The notes beneath the pieces were generated by a model, which saw only the letters and a program-made list of their open reading frames with translations, was not told the DNA's origin and did not search any database. Position numbers and translations under genes: made by a program. 64,000 nucleotides of DNA. Source: Fimbriimonas ginsengisoli Gsoil 348. GTDB lineage: Bacteria; Armatimonadota; Fimbriimonadia; Fimbriimonadales; Fimbriimonadaceae. Location: positions 119,564 to 183,563 of the forward strand of contig CAMCVK010000005.1 in NCBI GenBank assembly GCA_945881865.1. The letters are read 5' to 3'. Of the stretch, positions 51,935 to 60,500 are shown piece after piece (position 1 is the first letter of the stretch; every line of letters starts with the position of its first letter).

Positions 51935-53304
51935 AGCTCGGCCGCCCAACGACTTCGCTAGCATGGCTACTCCTTCTTGTCATTTTCATGCTTCTGATTC
52001 CGATTAGCAAGGCACAGTCTCCGGACGAGGTATCGGTCCTGGTGAAGGCAAAGCGCGAACTGGAAGCAAAGAGAGCGGCAGAAGCTAAGCGAAAGGCTGA
52101 AGCGGCGAAAGCGATTGCGGCCGCGAAGGACAAGGCAGCAAAAGCCGAAGCCGAGCGAATCCGAGTTCTTAATGCAAAAGAAGCAAGGGCGAGAGCGAGG
52201 ATTAGAGAGCGTACGGCTCGGTCCCGCCGACTGGCCGAAGCCAAGAAAAAGAAAGAGGAAGCCCTCAAAAAGAAGAAGTCAAAAGCAGAGCAGCAACGCC
52301 TCGCACGTCAGGCGGCGGACAAGAAGAGAAAAGAAGAGATTTCGCGCCGCGAGAAGGCGAAGCGAGCTGAGGAACTTCGTCGTGAGGTTCAAGGCTATCG
52401 CGACTGGCTCAAACCCGTTCGCTCGCCGCTACCGATTCTTGGCCACATCAAACAGATTGGCTCTCTCAGCTTTTCACCCGACGGATCCACGCTAGCAAGC
52501 GGAAGTTGGGACGGGACAATTATCCTTTGGAACCTACGCACAGGTGAGCCCCGACACACCATCAAAGACAGAACGTCGCCGTTCTACTCCGTTGCCTTCT
52601 CCCGCGATGGCCGCCTGTTGGCGAGCAGCAGCTACAGCGGAACCGTCTCGCTTTGGAACGTCCAGACGGGCAGACTGGAGAAACATCTGGCCGAGGGCGG
52701 CGAGATCGTTCCCTCGATCTGTTTCTCACCCGACGGTTCCGTTCTGGCGGCCGGGAGCCGGGATGGAAAGATTCGACTTTGGAACATTCCCGACGGCGGA
52801 CTCAGGCAAACGCTGGTCTCGGGCAAGGCCCAGCTGGAGGCGATCTCGTTTTCACCTGATGGGTCAACCCTTGCCGAAGGCAGCAAAGACGGCACCGTCC
52901 TCATTTGGGACCTGACCAAACCTCAGCGATTCCGCGGCATCTTGGGGCATCCGGACCGCCTCACATCTCTCGCCTTTTCTCCCGGCGGTGCCGCCATGGC
53001 CAGCGGAAGCATGGATGCCGCCGTCCGCATCTGGCGCGCCGACGCGACGGAAGTTCCGAAGGCAGTTTCGCGCCACATCGGCGGCGTGACTTCGGTCTGC
53101 TTCTCGCCCGACGGGACGATGGTGGCGAGCGGAAGCGTCGACGGGTCGGTCCGGATCTGGCATGTGCGGTCACGCGAGCGTCTTTGCGTTCTCAAAAGTC
53201 ATGTTGGTGGGGTCTCGTCGGTCGCGTTCTCACGGGATGGGTCGATGCTGGCCGCCGGAAGCCTGGACGGCCCGATCCACGTCTGGCGCTTCCCGCCGCG
53301 CTAA
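51931..53304 (+). CDS. Exported WD40-repeat protein with long charged coiled coil
   Basis: 457 residues from the ATG at 51931. Signal peptide or anchor MKLGRPTTSLAWLLLLVIFM. Residues about 35-155 are an Ala/Lys/Glu/Arg-rich coiled coil. Seven WD40 repeats follow (FSPDGSTLASGSWDGTIILW, FSPDGSVLAAGSRDGKIRLW and similar), forming one propeller. It is translated with the upstream membrane kinase, so it is probably its periplasmic partner, sensor or scaffold. Confidence 0.88.
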   Translation: MKLGRPTTSLAWLLLLVIFMLLIPISKAQSPDEVSVLVKAKRELEAKRAAEAKRKAEAAKAIAAAKDKAAKAEAERIRVLNAKEARARARIRERTARSRRLAEAKKKKEEALKKKKSKAEQQRLARQAADKKRKEEISRREKAKRAEELRREVQGYRDWLKPVRSPLPILGHIKQIGSLSFSPDGSTLASGSWDGTIILWNLRTGEPRHTIKDRTSPFYSVAFSRDGRLLASSSYSGTVSLWNVQTGRLEKHLAEGGEIVPSICFSPDGSVLAAGSRDGKIRLWNIPDGGLRQTLVSGKAQLEAISFSPDGSTLAEGSKDGTVLIWDLTKPQRFRGILGHPDRLTSLAFSPGGAAMASGSMDAAVRIWRADATEVPKAVSRHIGGVTSVCFSPDGTMVASGSVDGSVRIWHVRSRERLCVLKSHVGGVSSVAFSRDGSMLAAGSLDGPIHVWRFPPR

Positions 53305-53756
53305 ACCGCGCTCGACCGAAGGGGAGCGAGCAGTTCCACCGCAAGGTCCAGCGTTTCTTGCCGCTTGCAATAGCAAAACCGAATCTTGGTTCGGCCGTCC
53401 TCTTTATTGCGGTAGAAGCTGCCGCCCGGCACGGTTGCGACGCCCAAGTCGTCAATCATCCACCGCGCGAACTGCAGGTCGTCCTCCTTTCCATGGCGTT
53501 CCATGAGCTCCGCCGCGTCGGTCATGATGTAGTAGGTGCCGTTTGGCACGAACACTTCAAAACCAACATCCCGCAGAAGCGCCGTCATGAAATCTCGCTT
53601 TTGAAGGTAGCTCGCCTGCAGCTGGTGATAGTACTCATCTGGGAAGCCAAGCGCAAACGCTGCCCCTTCTTGCAGCGGGGCCGCCGCGCCGACGGTGAGA
53701 AAATCGTGCACCTTGCGGATCGCATCCGTTGCCTGGGGCGGAGCAATGAGCCAGCC
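53301..53756 (-). pseudogene. C-terminal remnant of a class I aminotransferase (YbdL/kynurenine aminotransferase type)
   Basis: Homology runs from GWLIAPPQATDAIRKVHDFL (codon at 53756) to the stop, matching the last 150 of about 390 residues of a PLP aminotransferase, including RTKIRFCYCKRQETLDLAVE near the end. Before GWL the frame turns into unrelated sequence, and the PLP-lysine, substrate-binding N-terminus and start are missing. A GTG at 53711 could start a 136-residue product, but it would be inactive. The break coincides with the beginning of the TIR/defence region, so insertion or deletion probably removed the rest. Confidence 0.8.
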
Positions 53757-53889
53757 GGACGCAGTGCAATGCCAACATCGATTGCCGGATCCAGACGGTC
53801 TTCGGCTCAGATATTTACCTTGTACTGAAGCTTCTTCTTGGGTATTCTTTCTGTGAAAGCTCTATCAAAAGGACAGGTCTAGACAATCA

Positions 53890-54414
53890 ATGGCATACTT
53901 CACCACATCTAAGCTGCTCAATTACAAGAACGACCCATCGGTGGTGCGGTTGGCTCAAAAGCACTCGGCCACCAGGGTCGCTGCAAGTATGAAGGTGTTC
54001 TTGTCTCACAGCCACCAGGATAGAGACTACGTAGAAGCTGTCCGGCTGCTCCTTGAGAGCCAAGGCTCAGGCATTTACGTCGATTGGCAAGATGGCGAGA
54101 TGCCAGCGCAGACTTCGTGGCAAACTGCCGCATCGCTAAAGAGCAAGATCAAGGACCTCAAGAAAGTTGTCTTGTTGGCGTCCGAAAACAGTAAGGAGTC
54201 CAAATGGGTGCCGTGGGAGCTAGGCTATGGCGAAGGGGTCAACGGGCTCAGTTCTGTGGCAATTCTCGCGGTTCTGCCCGACAATGTCGAGTTATGGAAA
54301 GGGACTGAGTATGTTTCGGCGTACCCGTTCATTGAGGAGGACCAGCGTGGACCCATCGTCCGCAATCCCGTGGATGGAACAACACAACTCTTAACTGATT
54401 GGCTTAGGAAGTAG
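53890..54414 (+). CDS. TIR-domain protein
   Basis: 174 residues. The start MAYFTTSKLL and about 30 further residues form an N-terminal lead seen in some bacterial TIR proteins. KVFLSHSHQDRDYVEAVR (strand A/helix A), IYVDWQDGEMP (BB-loop region) and SKWVPWELGYGEG, with the candidate NADase Glu, define the TIR fold. Bacterial TIRs cleave NAD+ or make cyclic ADP-ribose signals in phage defence. It converges with the second TIR-like gene with no gap between stops. AGGACAGG stands 12 bases before the ATG. Confidence 0.85.
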   Translation: MAYFTTSKLLNYKNDPSVVRLAQKHSATRVAASMKVFLSHSHQDRDYVEAVRLLLESQGSGIYVDWQDGEMPAQTSWQTAASLKSKIKDLKKVVLLASENSKESKWVPWELGYGEGVNGLSSVAILAVLPDNVELWKGTEYVSAYPFIEEDQRGPIVRNPVDGTTQLLTDWLRK

Positions 54415-54906
54415 TTACTTCCCGGCTTTCCTGGCAGCCTCCTCGATCCACCGCGGGAGGTTCGCGAAGCCGTTATCGCCAACCCAGTCGTAGCTTGCGA
54501 AAACCTCGCTGAAGTTCTGCCCGCCTTTCGAAGCAGGAGGCTGCCAGTAACTCAATGGGTTCTTGCCTTTCTGGTCCGCGAGAAGAAGCGGTGGAGCCTT
54601 GATGCCATTGATGTGGACAGCGATAATGCCATTGCCTCGTCTATAGCTCTCTTCAATCTCGAACGTCAGCCATTTGCGGCCGTAGGTCTCCGCGCCAACT
54701 AGAACGACAGTGACAGAGGTGCCATGAAGTCCTTTCAGGATCATGTTACGGATCGCTTGGTCGCCGCGACGCTGGACCTGCTCCCAAAGTGACCGGTCAA
54801 AGAAGGTTTGCGCCTGACCGCCCCTCGTAAGCCAGGAGTTTCGCACCACATTCACCCGAAAGATGTCACGCTGGTAGTGAAAGCTGAAGAAAACTTTCCT
54901 AGCCAC
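54415..54906 (-). CDS. TIR-like protein (DUF1863/ThsB-like), second gene of a membrane-TIR operon
   Basis: 163 residues from a GTG at 54906, chosen because the family begins ARKVFFSFHYQRDIFRVNVV at the N-terminus and AGAGG lies seven bases upstream; the longer frame runs inside the neighbour. VVRNSW, SVTVVLVGAETYGRKWLTFE and IIAVHINGIK follow the DUF1863 pattern of Thoeris ThsB-type TIR-like proteins. It overlaps the membrane gene by eight bases (GTGGCTAG). The probable job is to sense infection and produce a nucleotide signal, by family analogy. Confidence 0.85.
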   Translation of the reverse strand: MARKVFFSFHYQRDIFRVNVVRNSWLTRGGQAQTFFDRSLWEQVQRRGDQAIRNMILKGLHGTSVTVVLVGAETYGRKWLTFEIEESYRRGNGIIAVHINGIKAPPLLLADQKGKNPLSYWQPPASKGGQNFSEVFASYDWVGDNGFANLPRWIEEAARKAGK

Positions 54907-55462
54907 CCTTTTGCCTCTTACTGGGTATCCCCTGGCCAGCACCAGGTTTGCTTTCTGGTGGGCTGACGCTATTCGGAACTGAGTGTGCTTTTCGCTGGAC
55001 ATCAGCATCCTTTTCCTCCAATGAAGTTGCCCCGCTTCCGGGCTGGCTGCTCGCAAGAACGGCCATCACCACCGCAACGGCGAGAAGCCCAAGGTAAAAC
55101 GGCCAAAGCGTCGGGCTAAACGCAACCGTTGGCCACCATGTCACCTTATCTTTCACCTTGCGAGTGTCCATCGAGTAGGTCGGCACATCTTTATCTTTTT
55201 CGACGACAGCCTCATAAAGCTTTCTAAACAGCCGCTCCTGTCTAACGTAGAACGCGTCGAGGCCCCACATAACGAAGAGCGGGATGAGCGCGAGCCAGGC
55301 TCCCGAAGTTAACCGCCCTTTTTCGGCGGCAAGTGCCAGTAGAGCGGCAACCAGGGTGACCGTCCACCCCTTCAACACGAACGAGTTCGCTGCCATCCTG
55401 GTGATGGTTAATTGGAGGAAGTCGAGGTGCTTCCTGCGGTCCTCGCTGTCGAATTCGCACAT
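54899..55462 (-). CDS. Membrane protein paired with the TIR-like gene (candidate effector)
   Basis: 187 residues. After a charged helix (EDRRKHLDFLQLTITRMAAN) come membrane helices at about 32-48 (WTVTLVAALLALAA) and 54-70 (AWLALIPLFVMWGLDAFYV), and a further one at about 120-140 (LWPFYLGLLAVAVVMAVLAS). The 45-residue tail is polar. I recognise the RMAANSFVLKGW layout as recurring next to TIR-like proteins but know no established name. Overlap with the TIR-like gene shows co-translation. A pore-forming or membrane-depolarising effector is the natural guess. Confidence 0.75.
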   Translation of the reverse strand: MCEFDSEDRRKHLDFLQLTITRMAANSFVLKGWTVTLVAALLALAAEKGRLTSGAWLALIPLFVMWGLDAFYVRQERLFRKLYEAVVEKDKDVPTYSMDTRKVKDKVTWWPTVAFSPTLWPFYLGLLAVAVVMAVLASSQPGSGATSLEEKDADVQRKAHSVPNSVSPPESKPGAGQGIPSKRQKGG

Positions 55463-55585
55463 ATTGTTAAAGACGCGCTCACTTAGGTCGTAGATGCGTG
55501 GTGGGACTTGGCACGATCTGCCAAATCTATCATGACGATGATTGCGCCGTTAATTAGGGAAATCCATGCGATGGCGCCGCGGGAA

Positions 55586-56056
55586 TTAGATGCGTGTTTT
55601 TATGTTCCAACCGTAGCAAACACTCGTCTTGATGTCTTCGTATGGCGGATAGTTCGGGATCACCTCAAAGCCATTTCGCTCGTAGAGCCGCCTTGCCGCA
55701 GTGAGATCCACATGGGTCTCCAGGATGGCCCTCGAATAGCCGAGCTCTCGGGCCCAAGCGAGCAACTCGTTGAGTACTCGTTCTGCGATCCTGACCCCGC
55801 GGGCTTCGGGCAGAACGAACATCCGCTTGATCTCGACTTCACCCTTTGGCAGCGGCTTGAATGCGCCACATCCGACCGCCTGCTCGCCCGTTACCGCCAG
55901 GACGGCATGTTGCAACGGAACCGCATGGTTCAAGGCAGAAAAGAAATCGTCCTTTTCGCCGTTCAGGATCGTGAGGAACGCATCGAGATCAGCCTCAAGC
56001 GCAAGAAAAATTGCGTCACCACTACCGGTTCGGAGAATTCTCAGCGCGTCTGACAT
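55586..56056 (-). CDS. GNAT-family N-acetyltransferase
   Basis: 156 residues. EVEIKRMFVLPEARGVRIA followed by ERVLNELLAWARELGYSR is GNAT motif A with the acetyl-CoA loop. ETHVDLTAARRLYERNGFEV is motif B. The substrate is unknown. It lies between the TIR operon and the tRNA-Lys fragment, with no operon partner. Confidence 0.9.
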   Translation of the reverse strand: MSDALRILRTGSGDAIFLALEADLDAFLTILNGEKDDFFSALNHAVPLQHAVLAVTGEQAVGCGAFKPLPKGEVEIKRMFVLPEARGVRIAERVLNELLAWARELGYSRAILETHVDLTAARRLYERNGFEVIPNYPPYEDIKTSVCYGWNIKTRI

Positions 56057-56171
56057 CTGGAACTATCGTACCAAGTTCAGAGAGAGACGGTTCCTTTATG
56101 GAGCGTTCCGCCAACAAGCGCGTCATGCGGGAGTGACCCACTCAATCACACAACAAATTGCAGAAAATCTT

Positions 56172-56216
56172 TGGTGGACCGTGATGGGCTCGAACCATCG
56201 ACCCGCTGATTAAGAG
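56172..56216 (-). mobile_element. tRNA-Lys(CTT) 3'-half fragment, likely attachment-site scar
   Basis: Read on the minus strand, the 45 bases run from an anticodon loop CTCTTAA through a TCAGC stem, variable loop, T-arm GATGG-TTCGAGC-CCATC and acceptor strand ACGGTCC to A and CCA. The 5' half (D-arm, acceptor GGACCGT) is absent. Integrases often use tRNA 3' ends as attB. Geometry puts the element on the right, where the integrase gene starts 151 bases away. Confidence 0.75.
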
Positions 56217-56366
56217 AATCAGAATGTCAAATCCAGAGTCGTCCAGAATCGTCCGTTCAGGTTCACTCGTTGAACCTAGAATGTCCGCTAAAGGCCACTT
56301 CTGACCACTGAATTCCGCCCGGTAAACTGCGGATAAACTGCGGTGCGCTTAGGATAAACTGCAGAA
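56217..56366. promoter_or_regulatory. Integrase leader with arm-type-like direct repeats
   Basis: Contains two tandem ten-base units TCCAGAGTCG/TCCAGAATCG (56232-56251), an inverted repeat AGGTTCA-ctcgt-TGAACCT (56259-56277) and three copies of GG(A)TAAACTGC (56321-56330, 56331-56341, 56352-56362) just before the integrase ATG. Such iterations are typical of integrase or excisionase binding sites. Confidence 0.55.
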
Positions 56367-57512
56367 ATGCCCCGAACAGGAAGACGTGAGAAAGGCTCCG
56401 GAAGCATCTTCAAGCGCGGCAAGAAGCACGTCGCTCAGGTGCAAGATGGCTTCACGCCTGAAGGACGCCCGAAGTACCGTCAGGTGACCTGTGGAACGCA
56501 GGGTGAGGCGGTCAAGGCACTCAACGAGCTGAACGCAATGCTTGTCGCGGGGCGGACTATTCCTGATCGGCGAGGTCATACCGTTTCTTCTTGGCTTGAT
56601 GTCTGGCTTGAAGAGCACGTCAAACCTAACCGCGAGGTGAAGACCTACGAGTTCTACCAACTCATGAGCGAGCGGCGAATCAAGCCCTACCTTGGCCGGA
56701 TGGAGCTCCAGCGAGTAACGCCGATGGACGTCACAAGGCTATTTAAGGCCATCGAAGCCGACGGGGCGACCGCGAACACAATCGCGGCGGCAAGACGCAC
56801 TCTACGGGCCGCGTACGGTGTCGCGATGAAATACGGGGAGGCGTATGACAACCCCGTGTCCAAGACGTTCGCACCAAAAGTGAAGCGGACTCAGAAGGTG
56901 TACTTCGACGCTGAGCAGGTTCAGAAGCTCCTGCTTGCCCTAGACGGTTCTCCGATTGAAAGCCTCGTAAAGTTCACCTTGGCCACCGGCATGCGGATTG
57001 GAGAGGTCTCCGGCCTCACCTGGACAGGCGTCGATCTCAAACAGAAGACGATCCTTGTTTCCTCCCAACTCCAGAGGATGGGCAAGAAGCTGGTCCTCAA
57101 ACCCCTCAAGACCGACAAGAGCATGCGCACGATGCCGCTAGTCGGCCACTCTCTCGACGTGGTGCGGTCTGAGCGTAATCGGCAAGAGGATGAGGGCTAC
57201 GAGAATGAGCTCGACCTCGTGTTCTTGAACCCGTGGGGTCGTCCGTTTGATCCGAAGTACGTCAACGACTACCTGCACATCGCCCTCGAAAAGGCGGGAC
57301 TTCCCTGCACCGGAATGCACTCCCTCCGGCACTCTGCAGCGACGTTCATGCTCATGGCTGGTCTAAATCTTCATCAAGTCAGTCGCTATCTTGGGCACTC
57401 ACAAATTGCTCTCACCTCGAATCTGTACGGACATGTTCTGGATGGGGCGATGAGGGATGCTGCTGCCCAGCTTCAGGCGAGCTACCTTCGGGATAGTTCG
57501 GTGGCCTCGTAG
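56367..57512 (+). CDS. int: Phage-type tyrosine recombinase/integrase
   Basis: 381 residues. An N-terminal arm-binding domain (SIFKRGKKHVAQVQDGF) and core-binding domain (about 75-165) precede the catalytic domain. That domain contains TLATGMRIGEVSGL (first Arg), HSLRHSAATFM (His-x-x-Arg), LGHSQIALTSNLYGH (His and nucleophile Tyr). All catalytic residues are present, so it is probably active. It lies 151 bases from the tRNA-Lys fragment and points into the element. Confidence 0.95.
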   Translation: MPRTGRREKGSGSIFKRGKKHVAQVQDGFTPEGRPKYRQVTCGTQGEAVKALNELNAMLVAGRTIPDRRGHTVSSWLDVWLEEHVKPNREVKTYEFYQLMSERRIKPYLGRMELQRVTPMDVTRLFKAIEADGATANTIAAARRTLRAAYGVAMKYGEAYDNPVSKTFAPKVKRTQKVYFDAEQVQKLLLALDGSPIESLVKFTLATGMRIGEVSGLTWTGVDLKQKTILVSSQLQRMGKKLVLKPLKTDKSMRTMPLVGHSLDVVRSERNRQEDEGYENELDLVFLNPWGRPFDPKYVNDYLHIALEKAGLPCTGMHSLRHSAATFMLMAGLNLHQVSRYLGHSQIALTSNLYGHVLDGAMRDAAAQLQASYLRDSSVAS

Positions 57513-57518
57513 ACACTA

Positions 57519-60500
57519 TCACCCTTGCTTAACTTCGCTGAATTTCTTTTGCAGGTGCCATTTTTGCTGATACGGCGCTTCACCGTGCGAGTGCCTTTCC
57601 ACCCATAGTTGGAACTGTGCATCGGGAAAAGCTCGCAATATTTGTTTAAGGGCGGCATGTGTTGCTACTACGATCCATCCCTCACCCAGGGACTCGAACC
57701 GTGGTGGCTCAAGACAAATCCAACCGTCCTTCCAGTAGATGCTACGAACCATGAGTTCGCCGTCAGCGTTATCCCACCTGAACGGTTCCGTTGCTGACGG
57801 TTTCCATCCAAGTTCGCGCGCTCTTCCGGCGCAGAATGCAGCCCAGCGATACTGAGGACCGATTAGCTGACTCTCCTCGTTCCAAACTGTCAATTGCTCA
57901 GGATCTTGAGCATTGCCTTGCAGATAGCTTGAGTAGACAAGCTCCCTGCCAGAAGCAATGGTCAGACGGTCGCAGCTAGATTCAATTGGAACGCCGGTCA
58001 GCCCGCGATACCGTTCCTCCCGAGGCCGTCCCCAATCGGGTCTAACGAACCAAGATCGCTCCGCAATTATTGTTTCTGAGCCAATGTTTGTCGGATAGTC
58101 TTCCCACGAGGAGCCGCCTTCTCCATTGAGCCACTTCTTTTCCTGGTTATCCGACAATTCCCAAGCGAGAGCTGTCATTTCGGCTGGCCGCTGAATGGGA
58201 CTTGACAGCTCAAGCACAGGATCGTAGACCGGATAAAGATAGTCGTACGCCTCTTCGGCTCCACTTAATGATCGACCGGTCAGCGCCCTGCGACCTAGTA
58301 ATCTCATCGCCGCTTCTCGCCCAATGATTACCCGCTGGCGTAGCCATTGCCTTGCCAGAGCCAGCTTCATCCATCGTCTAAAGCGCAGGTCATCGGCCCA
58401 ATGATAGTCGCGCTCAATTCGCTCGTACAGTTGTTGGAGCTCAGATCGGGCTCCTTCCGAGTCACCGTCTGGCAATCCTGCAAACACGCCATTGTATAGA
58501 TTGGCAGCCACAGTCGGACCGCCCGCAACGAGTATGCGAGCCTGTTCGTAAAGGACGTCGGTCAGGGCTGCCTGAGGCAACAGGATTTGCGGATCAGCAG
58601 CTTGATTTTTGACCTCGGTCCATTTCCAGCCCAATACAGTGCATACTCGTTTTGCTACGGAACGGACGGCGATCGACTCGTGACTGTTACACTTGAGTAC
58701 TTGAAGTTGAACACTCCTAACAGAACCTGGCTCAACCTCGGCAGCGGCATGGAGTGCAATCAGGATGTGCTCGAACTGCACCTGGTCAGCAACGTTCTCG
58801 GCAGCACGCCAAACGATGTCCGCCTTAGCTGTCCTACTAACATACTTGGCCAGCGCCCGCCGCGCGGCAACGCCGATGTCAACAACGGGAAACGCTAGGA
58901 GAAAAACGAGAAACTCAGCAAGGGCCTGGTCAACGCTGTCCGTCGAGTTCCCGCCCTCAAGGGAAGCGAAAATCTCTGCCGGTTCGTTGGCTGCGATAAC
59001 TTGATCCAGATAGTCCTGGAGACAGGCGATAGCTGCTTCGGTCGGCCACTTTAACTCAAGGAACTCCAAGATGGCATGGATATTCGCCAGCAGGTGGTAC
59101 GTGTTGAGCCGCCCGTGGACTAGGTCGAGCCCGAACTCCTCCCGTGCGCGCGACACCGCCTCGTCATTATTGATTGCCTTAAGCGCTGAAAACGCCGTAA
59201 CCTTCAGAGCCCCATCATGCCTCTGAAACCAGGACGCATCGCGCGCCTGACTGACAGCTTCCTCGGCGTGTTTCAGTGCATCGTTCCTGTCGCCAATCTC
59301 TAGAAGCGTTCTCGATTTCCAAGCAAGAAATTCCACTTTTCTGTAATCTGGTACAGTGAGCGTAGCAATGATTGCGTCAAGGTGCTCCTTGCTACTGATG
59401 CTTGCCTTTCTAATTGTTTGCCACCACTCAAAGTAGACATTATCACCTGGATTTGGATTCCAATCATCAGGTTCCATTGATTGGCTTAGCAATTGGGCCA
59501 TTTGATTCTGCGTTCGAGTCTCCCCAGAAGCAAGGCGGTAGAGCGAAGTTTGAACGGAAGAGTCGTCGCGGCCCGACTCCAGGCCTCCTGTGTCGACAGT
59601 TTCCAAGATGCCGTCATCGAGCAGGGCGTCATTCAGGGCACGCGCGATACCTAAGCGACGCGAGGGCAACGAGTTTGTGCGGACGCTGGCCATAAGCTGA
59701 GTTGCAGTCGCAGCGCGTTCTGCCGGTTCGACACTCCTAAGGATAGCAACTGCCGATGTTGCTGTTGATCCTGGATCAACCATGCATCCAAGCTCCTCGT
59801 AAATGCTAGATATAATCTGTGCCGATGCTCCAGCGTTTGCAGCCGCTAAAACAAGACCCTCAATCGTTGAGCTCAGATTAATGATGCTTCGATCTAGAAA
59901 CTCGGTTGCGAGACATCGAGCTGCACCGGGCTTGAATCGCATCACGAGTGCTAAAAGGTCTTTCGCGGCGTCAGCTTGCCCCGCTCCTCCAGCTACCTCC
60001 AAGGACCTTGCAAACTTCTCTACAATGGTCAACTCATCCGGCGCACTCAATGAACTGACAGATGCTGCTAACCAGTCGGCAACATAGGTCATGTGGTAGT
60101 CCTTGTGGCTCCCTGCTCCGGCAGCAGCGCCGCTCGCCTGTTGAATCCAGTCGCGACTCTGGCTTTTGGAACCAATGATGTAAAGAAACTCGGCAATTGC
60201 GAAACATGCCTCCTGCCTCTCCGCCGGGTCTTCGCCGTGAGCGTCTGCTGTATTTGAGAGTCCTAGGCGCAACGCCTCGTCTTGAGTGAGGACGCCTTCC
60301 ATAAAGAGGGCTTTGGCCAAATATCGTCGATGATTCGGATAAAGAATCAAAGGATTGGACTGTTTCGCCAAGTCGAAGGCCACGTCCCTTAAGGCGTTGA
60401 GACCGTCATAGCCGAAATCATTCGCAACAGACACAAGTTCCTTTAGCAGGGGCATCATGGATTGATTGACGATGTAGCCCTTCCTAGGATCGAACTTTGA

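Noticed and set aside
53711..53760. Treating the aminotransferase fragment as an intact short gene
   Set aside because: The in-frame sequence upstream of the GTG continues the family homology for 15 codons and then breaks, so the GTG is an internal codon of a truncated gene.
56172..56216. A functional tRNA gene
   Set aside because: Only the anticodon loop to the 3' end is present; there is no D-arm or 5' acceptor strand, so it is called an attachment-site fragment.
56217..56366. A CRISPR array in the integrase leader
   Set aside because: The repeats are 10-11 bases, irregularly spaced and only two or three copies, with no spacers of uniform length.
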